DNA of 64,000 nucleotides from a bacterium (lineage in GTDB: Bacteria; Planctomycetota; UBA1135; UBA2386), in contig JAUILN010000006.1 of the NCBI GenBank assembly GCA_030432695.1, positions 496,001 through 560,000 on the forward strand, written 5' to 3'. A program made the translations under genes and the position numbers. The notes under the pieces are model-generated. The model had not been told where the DNA came from. It saw only the letters and a list, made by a program, of their open reading frames with translations, and did no database searches. Below, in pieces: positions 45,593 through 55,115 of this stretch (positions within the stretch are counted from its first letter, which is position 1; every line of letters starts with the position of its first letter).

Positions 45593-48250
45593 ATGCGATC
45601 CAAAGCCGCTCTTCGACTGGCCGCTTGGTTCCTGCTGGGATCGAGCGTTGTGGCGGCTACCGCCCAGGAGGACGGAGGTCGGGAGCTTCCGGATCTCAGG
45701 TCGGCGCTGCTCAGAGCCTTCCGGGCCTGTGAAGATCCGATAGCCCACGGCTTCCCCGACCACGAGGCGGTGCTCGGCGAGTTGGCGCGGTTGGCGACCC
45801 GCGTCGGCGAACTCGGTCCGGAGCGTCGGTCGAGGGTGGAGTTCTATCTCGCGGTCCGCACCGCTGACGTCCTGCTGCGCCTGCGCCGATTCGAGGCCGC
45901 GGCGGCCGAGCTGCTGCCGGCTTGCGATGCGGCGCAGGCTTCGGGAACCTGGAGCGGCGGCTACCGGGCCGACGCGCTGGTGCTGCTCGAACAGTGCGTG
46001 CCGACCGAGCGCTTCGCGTCGATCCTCGATGAGGAAGCCGACTACATCGCTTCGGATCGGATCCTGGTGGATGCGCCGTGGCTCGGGAGTCAGATCGAGT
46101 ATTTGCGGGCCGAACTCGCCTTCCATCAGGGCGACGATGCTGGCGCACTCGATCGGTTGCAGCAGTTGGTGGACGTGGCGCTCGCCGAGCGCTCGCGCGA
46201 GGACGCGTGGCGCGCCAAGGCCGTAGGGCGGTTGGCCTGGGAATACCTGGTCCGCTCCGACCTGGCACGTGCCGAGTTCTACCTGAAGGAGCTGCCGGTC
46301 GCGTACCAGCGATATCCTCGTGGACTGGTCGCGCTGCGGCGCGGCGACTTCGGGTTGGCGGAGCGGGCCGGGCGCGCGCTCCTGCGCCAGGGTCGGGCCG
46401 TTCACGGCAATCTGCTGCTCGGTGAGGCCCTGGAGCGGCAGGGGCGATCGGCGGAGGCGCTCGAGGCCTATCGCGCGCTCGCCGAACATGCGGAGAGCAG
46501 CACCGACCGTGCTATCGCGCAGCGCTCATTGGGGGAGTGCGAGATCGAGCTGTTCGCCACCGACGCGGATCCCGAGCGCCTGGTCCGTGCCGAGTCCTGC
46601 TACCTCGCGGCGTTGGCGGTCCTCGACGGCGACGGCACGCACGCGGAGACCGAACGACTGCAGGTCCTGGCGCGGCTCGGCGAGCTTGCGCTCCGAGCCG
46701 GTCGTTTCGACGAGGCGGCCGAGCGATTCCGGGCGTCACTGGACGTAGCGGAGCGAGCCCGGCGCAGCTTGATCGTCGATGTATTCGGTGGCTCGTGGCT
46801 GGCCGAGGACCACCTGCGCGCCGTCGATGGACTGGTGCAGCTCGCCGAGCGCGGGTCCATCGGCCCTTTCGAGGCCCTCGCGGCAACCGAACTCGGCAAG
46901 GCCCGCACGCTGCTCGACTGGACCGCCGAGGCACCGCGCGCCGGGGGTGATCCGGAGCTGATGCGGGCGATTCGCAGCGTGGCCTTGACGACCGACCCGG
47001 CGGCTCTCGATGCGCAGCTCGCGCGTCTGGAGGCTGCGCGACGCGCAGCCGGTGGCGAGACCTCGACGCATGCCGTGCCACTGGATGCGAACGCACTCCG
47101 CGAACTCGCCGGGCAGGGTGTGACGATCCTATGCTCGTGGCGAGGGGCCGGACGGATTCACTGGTTCTGGACCGACGACGGCGGGGCGCCGCTCTGGGGG
47201 AGCGTGTCCGACGACGATCGGGTCCGGGAGGCGATCGCGGCGGCGCGGCGCGCGGTCCGCGACGCACCGCAGGGCGATCCGGAGCGGGCCGAGGAGGAGG
47301 CCCACGAAGCCCTGGCGCGCGCTGGCGACCTGCTGTTCCCGCAGCGTTGCCGCGCGATCCTCGGCCGTTCCCGTCGCATCGTCTACAGCCCGGATGCCGC
47401 TTTGACGCGCCTGCCGTTCGAGGCCTTGCCTGTCGGTGCGGGAGGCGCACCGATCGGCATCGCCGTGCCGGTGGTGCGCGCGCCGTCGCTGAGTCTCGGG
47501 GCGGTGCTCGCCGCGCGCTCGACCGATGCGGAGCGGGTCGCGTGGATCGGACCCGACTCGCAGCCGGAGGTGGAGCAGCAGTTCGATTTGCCTGCGCTCC
47601 GATTTGCGCAGCGCGAGCGCTTGCTCTGCGAGTCAGCCTACGACGGGGTGATCGAGGTACTGCGCGGTGACGCTGCCTCCGCCGAGGGCCTCGCTGGACT
47701 CCTGGAGCGGGAGCGCTTCGATCTGGTTCACGTGCACGCGCACGCCGTTGCCGACCCGCGTGTGCCGACGGCATCGCTGCTGGTGCTGGCCGACGGACCG
47801 ACCGCGCTGCCGTCATTGTGTGCCATGCCGTTGAGGGGGGCGTTCGTGGTGCTCAGTGCCTGCTCGAGCGGCGCCGGCGAGGCGCGCAGCGGCGAGGGTG
47901 ATCTGGGGTTATGGGGTTGGACGTGCGCGGCGGGTGGGCGTGGGGCGTTGGCGGCGCTTTGGTCGGTGAACCAGCAAGCGACCGCTGACTTGATGGGTGT
48001 GTTCCATGCCGCGCGGGCCGCAGGGGCGGACGAGGCGGAGGCGCTGCGCGCGGCGCGACAGACCTTGGCGGCAGCGTCCAACTACGCTCATCCACACTAT
48101 TGGGCGGGGTTCGTGGCGCTGGGCGGCATGGCGAAGGCAGAGGCTCGGTGCGTCGTCCGACCGATGGGTGGGCGGTGGTTGGTGATCGCGCTGGTTCTCG
48201 TTGGGACGCTCGGTGCATGGATCGTGCGCTCTTGCGTGGGTCGGCGGTGA
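45593..48250 (+). CDS. Secreted, membrane-anchored CHAT-domain protein with TPR repeats
   Basis: This is an 885-residue protein. A signal peptide (LAAWFLLGSSVVAATAQ) is followed by helical TPR-like repeats to about residue 450 (GRSAEALEAYRALAEHA, LALRAGRFDEAAERFRASL). A caspase-like CHAT domain then extends to about 850. The probable catalytic pair is the His in FDLVHVHAHAV (about 712-716) and the Cys in VVLSACSSGAGE (about 756), with the typical GWTCAAGGRGALAALWSVN after it. A C-terminal transmembrane helix (WLVIALVLVGTLGAWIV) ends the protein. It is probably an envelope protease or protease-like effector. Its third-codon GC is clearly higher than in the flanking genes, so it may have a separate origin. 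Confidence 0.85.
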   Translation: MRSKAALRLAAWFLLGSSVVAATAQEDGGRELPDLRSALLRAFRACEDPIAHGFPDHEAVLGELARLATRVGELGPERRSRVEFYLAVRTADVLLRLRRFEAAAAELLPACDAAQASGTWSGGYRADALVLLEQCVPTERFASILDEEADYIASDRILVDAPWLGSQIEYLRAELAFHQGDDAGALDRLQQLVDVALAERSREDAWRAKAVGRLAWEYLVRSDLARAEFYLKELPVAYQRYPRGLVALRRGDFGLAERAGRALLRQGRAVHGNLLLGEALERQGRSAEALEAYRALAEHAESSTDRAIAQRSLGECEIELFATDADPERLVRAESCYLAALAVLDGDGTHAETERLQVLARLGELALRAGRFDEAAERFRASLDVAERARRSLIVDVFGGSWLAEDHLRAVDGLVQLAERGSIGPFEALAATELGKARTLLDWTAEAPRAGGDPELMRAIRSVALTTDPAALDAQLARLEAARRAAGGETSTHAVPLDANALRELAGQGVTILCSWRGAGRIHWFWTDDGGAPLWGSVSDDDRVREAIAAARRAVRDAPQGDPERAEEEAHEALARAGDLLFPQRCRAILGRSRRIVYSPDAALTRLPFEALPVGAGGAPIGIAVPVVRAPSLSLGAVLAARSTDAERVAWIGPDSQPEVEQQFDLPALRFAQRERLLCESAYDGVIEVLRGDAASAEGLAGLLERERFDLVHVHAHAVADPRVPTASLLVLADGPTALPSLCAMPLRGAFVVLSACSSGAGEARSGEGDLGLWGWTCAAGGRGALAALWSVNQQATADLMGVFHAARAAGADEAEALRAARQTLAAASNYAHPHYWAGFVALGGMAKAEARCVVRPMGGRWLVIALVLVGTLGAWIVRSCVGRR

Positions 48251-48393
48251 ACTGGATTCCGTCGACCGGCGCACGAGCCGGCGCCGCCCCCCGAGTGGAG
48301 GTCGTCTCACGATGACGGTGATGAGTCACTACATGGAGGGAGTCGGCTCTCGGGGGCTGCAGGAAGCCGTCGGTCGCTCTATGATCACCGGCC

Positions 48394-49326
48394 GTGGTGC
48401 TGGCCCCTCTAGCTAGATGCTTCCTGGTCGTGACTCTCGGGTTCGCAGCGGCCTCCTGCTACGGAGAGTCCTCGACGGCCGAGGACACAGATCCTCGACC
48501 CTTGGACGTGGTTGACCAGGGCGCCCGGAACGAGGGCCCGACAGTGCGGGATCTCCCGCTAGCGAGCGCCCTCTTCGATCCGGACGTGTTGGACGAAGCC
48601 TTCGGAGTCACCGGCGGGATCCTCGACGACGTCGTGATGCTCGCGACCGATGCCGTGACGCAGCTGTCGATCGAAGACGAGTGGCGTCTCGGTGCGGAGT
48701 GGGCGAATCGAGTGTCGGAACACGTGCAGATTGTCGACGACACGGTCCGCTCCCGTGCGATTCAGCAGATCGTTTCGCGGTTCGCGATGCATCTTGAACG
48801 TACTCGAGGTCAGATTTACACCGTCCACATCGTCGAGGGAGCCGATATCAACGCCTTCGCGGTTGCGGGAGGGCATCTCTATTTCTTCACGGGACTTCTA
48901 GACGCTTTGGAGAGTGTCTCGGAGTTACAGTTCGTCGTCGGGCACGAGATGGCCCACGTGGAACTCGCGCATTCCATTCAGAATGCGATCATCGTCGAGG
49001 AGGCGGCGAGAATTGCCGGTCCCGAAGTCGCTTCCATGGTCAATCAGGTCCGTGCGCTCGTGTCCATGGGTTACAACCAGGAGCGCGAGTATGCGTCTGA
49101 CGGTTGGAGCTACGATCAGATGCGGGCTGCGGGGCTCGAACACGAGGACTGTCTTGGCGGCGCACGTCGGATGCTCCGCCTCCTCGGCCCGGGCGAACAA
49201 AGTGGTCATCCTCGGAGCGATCGGGACAACGATTTCGTCCAGCGACTCTTGGGGGTCCTGCGAGGCCGCATGGCCAGCCATCCATCCTGGGCTGCGCGAT
49301 TGACACGGTTGAAGGCTCGGGAATAG
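48394..49326 (+). CDS. M48-family metallopeptidase lipoprotein
   Basis: This is a 310-residue protein. GTG 48394 gives a lipoprotein signal ending GFAAASC. The peptidase domain has INAFAVAGGHLYFFTGLLD and the zinc motif VGHEMAHVELAHS (HExxH), with the third ligand likely in NQEREYASDGWSYDQM. This layout is that of BepA/LoiP-type M48 proteases that act on outer-membrane proteins in the periplasm. It lies between the CHAT protein and the FHA-ABC transporter genes, so envelope quality control is its likely role. Confidence 0.88.
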   Translation: MVLAPLARCFLVVTLGFAAASCYGESSTAEDTDPRPLDVVDQGARNEGPTVRDLPLASALFDPDVLDEAFGVTGGILDDVVMLATDAVTQLSIEDEWRLGAEWANRVSEHVQIVDDTVRSRAIQQIVSRFAMHLERTRGQIYTVHIVEGADINAFAVAGGHLYFFTGLLDALESVSELQFVVGHEMAHVELAHSIQNAIIVEEAARIAGPEVASMVNQVRALVSMGYNQEREYASDGWSYDQMRAAGLEHEDCLGGARRMLRLLGPGEQSGHPRSDRDNDFVQRLLGVLRGRMASHPSWAARLTRLKARE

Positions 49327-49551
49327 CAGCGCGGCGATGTCGGCCTAGAGGGTATTGTGGGGGTCGGTTCCCTGGTGGGTGTTTTCAGAGCCTGTGAAAG
49401 CCGATTCCGCATGTTGCATGGAAGTGTCGTCGAACCGGTAGGTCTGGAGTCGCATAGCGGTCTCCTTCCAGAAGCGATTTCGCGCAGGATATCGCGACCA
49501 GAGGCGTGCGTCGCGCTCCTGTGAGTAGCGGCCAAAGGCACGTCGGAAACC

Positions 49552-51963
49552 ATGACCAAGGTGTTCCTCGTCGATCGCGACGGAAGTCGGATCATCGCAC
49601 CCGAGAGCTTCCCGATCCGTCTCGGGGAAGGCTCGGGAGTTGATCTGCAGGTGCCCGTGACCGGAAGCCCGGGCGTCTACGCGGTGATCGGCATCAAGGA
49701 GCGCCGGCTCTACTTTCAGCCCAAGTCGCTGGCGAGCGTGCGGCACAATGGGGCTCCGGCGGACGGGCCCCGCTGGCTGGCCAACGGAGATCGACTTGCT
49801 TTCGATGTAAGTGTTGTCGAGATTCGAATCGAGTCGGGCCTGATAGCGATCGAAGTCCTGGCGGCCTCGCCGGAATACGACTCTCCTATGGGGGGGCGCA
49901 CCGTGGCGGCGCGTGCAAGGGCAGGTGTCGCCACAGCGTCCCCTGGTGCTGCCGTCTACGACTGCATCGCCGATGTGATTCGCACTCGCCGTGAAAAGGG
50001 CGAAGCTGCGGAGGCTGTGCTGGGGCGTCACGAGTCATGTCACGTGGTTCTGCGGCAGGCGACAGTTTCCAAGCGGCACGCGATAGTTGCTCTGCAGCCA
50101 GACGGCCGCTATGTGGTCCGAGATCTTTCGTCTACCAACGGGACGTTCGTGAATGGTCGACGGATCGCGGCTCCGACAGTGATCGGTGACGACGACCGCA
50201 TCATCATAGGGTCCTACCTGCTGTCATTGGGAGGGGTGGCCAAGGACTTTCGGCGCGAGTCTGCAATCAGGGCTGTCGGATTGGAGAAGGTCTATCCGGG
50301 CGGTGTCGTTGGGCTGCACGCCTGCGACCTGGAGGTATCCGCTGGCGCGCTCGTGGCCATCATGGGGCCCTCGGGATGCGGCAAATCGACGCTGATGCGA
50401 TGTCTCAATGGAGACTCGCCGGGTACGCGGGGTAGCGTGCTGCTTCACGGTCTCGATCTGATCGAGAACTACGAGTACCTCAAGACGCGGATTGGATACG
50501 TTCCGCAGGATGATATAGTCCATGGGCAGTTGACGGTCGAGCAGTCGTTGTTCTTCGCGGGGAAGCTGCGGCTTGGTAAGGTGAGCGGCGCGGAACTCGA
50601 GGCCAAGATCGCTGGAGTCCTGCGGGAACTCAAGATCGAGCGCGTGAGGCATCAGCGGATATCCGCGCTTTCAGGCGGCCAGCGTAAGCGGGTGAGTATC
50701 GCGGTCGAGCTTCTTTCCGATCCGCTGATCCTCTTTCTCGACGAGCCCACTTCGCCGCTCGATCCCCAGACCATCGAGGAGTTCCTCGGCATCCTGAGGG
50801 GTTTGGCCTCTCAGGGCACGACTGTGGTGATGGTCACGCACAAGCCAGAGGACCTGCATTTCATGGACTCGGTGGTCTTCCTTGCCGAAGGAGGTCACGT
50901 GGTATACCACGCGGGTACCGACGGTTGCGCGGGCTATTTCGGTGTGCCTCACATGTCGGGTGTGTTCTCTAGGATAACCGCCGACCACGCTCAGCAATGG
51001 ATTGACCGGTATCGGATTGCGTGCCCCGTATCAGGCGGAGGGGGGCGACAGTCGCCGGGAAACCCGTTGCCGAGGTTGAAGAACCAGTCAGCGCTCACTC
51101 AGCTGAAGTGGCTTTGCCTGCGATATATGCGCATTAAATGCAATGACCGATCGAATGTCCTGCTGTTGATCATGCAGCCGCTCACGATATCGATAGCGAT
51201 GTGCGTGGTGTTCGCATCACTCAACATGGGGGTTCTGTTTTTTTCCGCAATCTCCGCAGTGTGGCTGGGTGTTAATAACGCGGCTCGTGAGATAGTTGGT
51301 GAGCTGCCTATATATCGCAGAGAGCGCATGTTCAATCTGGGAATCGGGCCGTATCTCGCGTCAAAAGTCATCGTGCTGGCACTCATTGCGGCTGCTCAGT
51401 GCGCTCTCTTCGTTGCGATCCTTCTTCTAGGGTTCCTCGGGGCTGAGCCCTGCCTGTCTGCGCCGGTGGGCTACTTCCTCTGGATGTGGCTAGTGTCGAC
51501 CGTCTCGTCGTCTATGGGGCTCTTCGTATCGGCTTGGCTCGATCGTAATGAAAAAGTCATGACGGTCGTTCCTATAATGCTTATTCCGCAGATCATGCTG
51601 GCGGGAGTCCTGGAGCGAATGCGCGGGCCACTTGTCGAGGTGGCGAGTTATGCAACATTCTCGCGATGGGCGACCGAGGGTTTTGCGATCGTTCAGGGCG
51701 AGGTGGATGGCGTGATCGATCCTGGGTCGTTACCGGCTCTTACCGGTCCTGTCGACGCGATCCGGGGTGCCGAACCTGAAAGGCTTGCTGCGGCGGGTCT
51801 CGGCCCGAACGGCGGGCTTCACGCGAACTACCACATGGAGTTGTTCGAGTGCCTGCCGGGCTACGGAACTCTGGGGCTGGATCTTGCGGCTCTGACGGTG
51901 CTGATGGGAGGGTTTCTCGGCTTGGCCCTCTGCTTCCTTCGGCGGATGGATGCGATTCGTTGA
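49552..51963 (+). CDS. FHA-domain ABC transporter (ABCG-like half transporter)
   Basis: This is an 803-residue fusion. An N-terminal degenerate FHA-like domain (about 1-105) and a canonical FHA domain (about 155-226) come first; the latter has LGRHESCHVVL, VSKRHAIV and LSSTNGTFVNGR. The nucleotide-binding domain carries Walker A GPSGCGKST near 272, signature LSGGQRKRVSIA near 374 and Walker B LILFLDEPTSPLDP near 394. An ABC2-type membrane domain of about six helices follows from about residue 530. FHA domains bind phosphothreonine, so transport may be switched by a kinase, such as the Ter kinase encoded at 58625. The substrate is unknown. Confidence 0.9.
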   Translation: MTKVFLVDRDGSRIIAPESFPIRLGEGSGVDLQVPVTGSPGVYAVIGIKERRLYFQPKSLASVRHNGAPADGPRWLANGDRLAFDVSVVEIRIESGLIAIEVLAASPEYDSPMGGRTVAARARAGVATASPGAAVYDCIADVIRTRREKGEAAEAVLGRHESCHVVLRQATVSKRHAIVALQPDGRYVVRDLSSTNGTFVNGRRIAAPTVIGDDDRIIIGSYLLSLGGVAKDFRRESAIRAVGLEKVYPGGVVGLHACDLEVSAGALVAIMGPSGCGKSTLMRCLNGDSPGTRGSVLLHGLDLIENYEYLKTRIGYVPQDDIVHGQLTVEQSLFFAGKLRLGKVSGAELEAKIAGVLRELKIERVRHQRISALSGGQRKRVSIAVELLSDPLILFLDEPTSPLDPQTIEEFLGILRGLASQGTTVVMVTHKPEDLHFMDSVVFLAEGGHVVYHAGTDGCAGYFGVPHMSGVFSRITADHAQQWIDRYRIACPVSGGGGRQSPGNPLPRLKNQSALTQLKWLCLRYMRIKCNDRSNVLLLIMQPLTISIAMCVVFASLNMGVLFFSAISAVWLGVNNAAREIVGELPIYRRERMFNLGIGPYLASKVIVLALIAAAQCALFVAILLLGFLGAEPCLSAPVGYFLWMWLVSTVSSSMGLFVSAWLDRNEKVMTVVPIMLIPQIMLAGVLERMRGPLVEVASYATFSRWATEGFAIVQGEVDGVIDPGSLPALTGPVDAIRGAEPERLAAAGLGPNGGLHANYHMELFECLPGYGTLGLDLAALTVLMGGFLGLALCFLRRMDAIR

Positions 51964-52057
51964 GCGGGGCAGCGGTCGTTGACGGGGCCTGGGCCATCAC
52001 GACGCAGTTTTTCTGGGAAATCGCCGTGAATCACGCAAGCGGCGCTATCCTGCCGCC

Positions 52058-53233
52058 ATGATGAAGTTGCCGAAGGGAGGGAACTGCCCGCTGGGTGCCG
52101 AGGTGGCCACCGTGAGAATCGCCTGGACGCCCGATGGAGGGGCGGTTGGTGCGCTGGCGATGCTGGTGGATTCGCTGGGGAAGTTGGGGGGCGACGGTCA
52201 TGTGGTCCACGCGGGAGCGGGCGGAGGATCTGGCGTCGTTCTGGACGTGGTCGGGTCGTCGGGTCAGGCGAACTTTGCTGTCGATACCGGTAGGCTGCCC
52301 AGTGGGACTCAGAGCGTCGTTCTCTATGCCTTCTCACGGTCCGGCGGACTTCGCGGGCTCGGCTCGCTTGCCGTGGAGGTTGCGGGGGTTGCGAGCCACG
52401 AGGTCGCGGAGGAGGATCGTGATGCGCAGGTCGTCGCCGTCTGTGAGTTCTACTTGCGGAGCGGGGCTTGGAAGGTCCGGGCTCTGTCTCAGGCGAAGCC
52501 GGGCGATATGGATGCCGTGATTCGCGCTGCGGGTGGGCGAATCAGCGTGCTTCGGGATGTCGAGCAGGGTGGGGCTGGTGCCTCGACCGGGGCTCCCTCT
52601 CCGATCAATCTCACGAAGATCACGCTCGCGAAGAAGGGTGATGCCCAGAAGATCGATCTCACGAAGGGAGACAAAGAAATCGTCATCAACTTGAACTGGA
52701 ACCAGAAGAAGAAGCTGTTTTCGTTCAAGGGTGCTATCGACCTCGATCTCGGGTGCTTTCTCGAGATGCGCGACGGGGGAAAGATGTGCATTGATGGGGT
52801 GCAGTTCGCGCGGGGGCGTGGTGGGCCGCGAGACAGGCTGACTCGCCAGGGCTGCTACACGGAGGCTCCGTGGGTGTGGCACATGGGTGATGATCGCTCC
52901 GGCGGCCAAATGGCCACGGGGGAGAATATTCTGGTCAACCCAAAAGGCTTTAGCGAGCTGAGGCGGATGACGGTCTATGCCTTCATCTATGAGGGTGCCG
53001 CCAGGTGGGCGGAGACCGACGCCGTTGTCACTGTGAAGGTTCCCGGTAGTCCCGACGTCGAGGTGCGGATGGGTGAGCAGGTCTCGCGGCAGATGTTCTG
53101 CGTGATCGCCGAGCTCTCGTTCGAGGGCGATCGTTCCGTAACCGTGACAAAGGAGTTGTCGTTCCATGGGCACCACGGAGAGGCGGACAAGGCCTGTGGA
53201 TGGGGCATGCAGTGGGGGCCTGGAGGCAAGTAG
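52058..53233 (+). CDS. terA: TerA-type tellurium-resistance protein with two TerD folds
   Basis: This is a 391-residue protein (ATG 52058, or the next ATG). The first half is a diverged TerD-like domain (MKLPKGGNCPLGAEVATVRIAW). The second half, from about residue 185, starts INLTKITLAKKGD and contains IDLDLGCFLEM, WHMGDDRSGG, GENILVN, MTVYAFIYEGAARWAETDAVVTV, all typical of the TerA C-terminal domain. TerD-family proteins bind calcium and sit near the membrane in Ter stress systems. This is the first gene of the Ter block. The gene symbol rests on domain layout. Confidence 0.8.
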   Translation: MMKLPKGGNCPLGAEVATVRIAWTPDGGAVGALAMLVDSLGKLGGDGHVVHAGAGGGSGVVLDVVGSSGQANFAVDTGRLPSGTQSVVLYAFSRSGGLRGLGSLAVEVAGVASHEVAEEDRDAQVVAVCEFYLRSGAWKVRALSQAKPGDMDAVIRAAGGRISVLRDVEQGGAGASTGAPSPINLTKITLAKKGDAQKIDLTKGDKEIVINLNWNQKKKLFSFKGAIDLDLGCFLEMRDGGKMCIDGVQFARGRGGPRDRLTRQGCYTEAPWVWHMGDDRSGGQMATGENILVNPKGFSELRRMTVYAFIYEGAARWAETDAVVTVKVPGSPDVEVRMGEQVSRQMFCVIAELSFEGDRSVTVTKELSFHGHHGEADKACGWGMQWGPGGK

Positions 53234-53486
53234 GCTGTCGAACTCCTTCCCACACCTCCTTGATTCCAGTAGCTGGTCCCAGAGGCGGGTGGGGCTTGGG
53301 GAGCGGCCTCTGCGCATGGTTGACGTGGATCGGGAGATGCCGTACCGTGCAGCCCGAGTGGCATCAGGGCGGATCGGCGCCGTGGTGTCGAGAACTGGTT
53401 TCGCAGCTCGCTTCCCGGGAATCCGCTGGTGCTCGGCGGTGCCCCGATAAGCGGCTGTTCAGTGCGCGCAGAAGTGGAAGGCGAAC

Positions 53487-54038
53487 ATGGCAATCAACCT
53501 GGACAAAGGTCAGAAGGTCGGTATCGGGCTGCAGAAGGTTGGAATTGGCCTCGGCTGGGATCCGGCCGAGACAGGTGTCGACTTCGACCTTGACGCGTCC
53601 GCGTTCCTGCTGGCGGAGAATCGCAAGATTCCCGATGAGCGCTTCTTCGTGTTCTATAACAACCTGAAGTCGGGGGATGGAGCCGTCGAGTCCTCGGGCG
53701 ACGATACGACCGGTGGGTCTAGCGATGGCGATGACGAGACCTTGATGGTCGACCTGGGCGCCGTCGATGCGCGGGTGATGGAGGTGCTCGTAGTCGTCTC
53801 GATTCATGACTACGAGGCTCGTCGGCAGAACTTCGGTCAGGTCCGCAATTCGTTCATGCGCATCTACAACGCGGTCACCAACGAGGAGATCTGCAAGTAT
53901 GAGCTGGACGAGGATTTTTCGACCGAGACCGCGCTCGAATTCGGGCGGCTCTATCGCGGTGGGGGCGGCTGGGAGTTCGAGGCTATCGGCAGGGGTTTCG
54001 AAGGGGGTCTGCAGGCCTTGGTGTCGAAATATGCCTAG
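53487..54038 (+). CDS. terD: TerD-family protein
   Basis: This is a 183-residue single TerD domain. MAINLDKGQKVGIGL opens it, then VDFDLDASAFLL, FVFYNNLKS, DDETLMVDLGAVDARV and SIHDYEARRQNFGQV, the standard TerD/TerE landmarks including the Asp residues for calcium. The ATG at 53487 follows GGAAGG by about 9 bases. Its TAG stop codon lies in the CTAG at the left edge of repeat copy B. Confidence 0.9.
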   Translation: MAINLDKGQKVGIGLQKVGIGLGWDPAETGVDFDLDASAFLLAENRKIPDERFFVFYNNLKSGDGAVESSGDDTTGGSSDGDDETLMVDLGAVDARVMEVLVVVSIHDYEARRQNFGQVRNSFMRIYNAVTNEEICKYELDEDFSTETALEFGRLYRGGGGWEFEAIGRGFEGGLQALVSKYA

Positions 54039-54120
54039 GAGGCAGGGTCACGGGACACGTCCGATCCTGGGCGCGAGGGCGCGTGCTGGGCGGAATGGTC
54101 TCCCGTGACCTGGCTCCTAG
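54035..54120. repeat. Inverted-end repeat element, copy B (86 bp)
   Basis: This is the shortest copy, bounded by CTAG at both ends. The left end reads GGAGGCAGGGTCACGGGA, and the reverse complement of the right end matches except for a small indel. The central hairpin part found in copies A and C is missing; the block GCGAGGGCGCGTGCTGGGCG is kept. It begins at the stop codon of the terD gene. Confidence 0.8.
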
Positions 54121-54207
54121 CTTTGCCGTGCTGCTGGGGTCGGATGGTTGAAGTCTCGATCTGCTGTTGTTCGAGTGTCGCGGTTGTGACTCAAGGAGGA
54201 TCGGAAG

Positions 54208-54834
54208 GTGGTAATCAATCTCTCGAAGGGCCAGTCAATCAACCTGGAGAAGTCAGATCACGATCTTTCGTCCGTCACGATCGGGCTAGGGTGGAAGATT
54301 CGGAAGAAGACAGGGTTGCTGAGGGGGTTATTCGGCGGTGGCGAAGAGTATGATCTCGACGCTATCGCCTTCCTGCTCGACGCAGACGGTAAGGTCCGGG
54401 ACTTGGGCGGCCAGGCTCTTGCCGGAAGCGACGTCATCTACTTCAACAATCTCCGCCACCCCTCTGGGTGCGTGGTTCACACGGGCGACAACCTCGTGGG
54501 TGGAGCCGGCGTCGAGGACGATGAGCAGATCGTCGTGAAGCTCGATGCCATGGACCAGAGGTTTCACAGGGTGCTGTTCCTTGTGAGCATCTACGAGGGA
54601 GCCAAGAAGAAGCAGCACTTCGGCGAGGTCGAAGGGGCGTTCATGCGGGCTGTCGATGCGAAGGGTAAGGAGATTGCTCGCTTCAAGCTCGGCGATGATG
54701 CCGCCTATGGTCAGATGCGAACCGTGGTGTTCGGTGAGGTCAGTCGTCAGGGATCCGGCTGGAAATTCCAGGCGATCGGTGATGCCTTTCCCACAGACTC
54801 ATTCGTGGATCTCCTCAGGAAGCATCTTCCTTGA
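54208..54834 (+). CDS. TerD-family protein (TerZ-like)
   Basis: This is a 208-residue protein. GTG 54208 lies 8 bases after AAGGAGG, a strong ribosome binding site. It contains INLSKGQSINLEK, SSVTIGLGWK, YDLDAIAFLLDADGK, VIYFNNLRHPSG, DDEQIVVKLDAMD and SIYEGAKKKQHFGEV. The overall plan is that of TerZ, with an insertion (KKTGLLRGLFGGG) between the first strands. It is likely a calcium-binding, cytoplasmic membrane-associated stress protein. It is separated from the preceding terD gene by repeat copy B. Confidence 0.85.
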   Translation: MVINLSKGQSINLEKSDHDLSSVTIGLGWKIRKKTGLLRGLFGGGEEYDLDAIAFLLDADGKVRDLGGQALAGSDVIYFNNLRHPSGCVVHTGDNLVGGAGVEDDEQIVVKLDAMDQRFHRVLFLVSIYEGAKKKQHFGEVEGAFMRAVDAKGKEIARFKLGDDAAYGQMRTVVFGEVSRQGSGWKFQAIGDAFPTDSFVDLLRKHLP

Positions 54835-55115
54835 TGGATCCGTGGGTTCCAGCGCTCGTCGAGAGCCTGCCTGGTCGTCGTAGAGCAGCGATCTGTGGTC
54901 CCTTGCGGTCGATTCGGTCTCTGCGTGGCCTCGTCGCTCGGCTCGCGCTACCGGGGCCATGTGTGGGCGGCCGGTCGCCCCGGGGCGACTTTTGTTCGCT
55001 CGTGGCTCCACGTTGGTTCGATCGGGGGTGTCTTGTGAGTGCTTCGGCGACCTGGGTTGCAAGGTCTGCGATTAGTCCTTTCACGGTCGGTGCCATGTGC
55101 ATCGGTGAATAGAAA

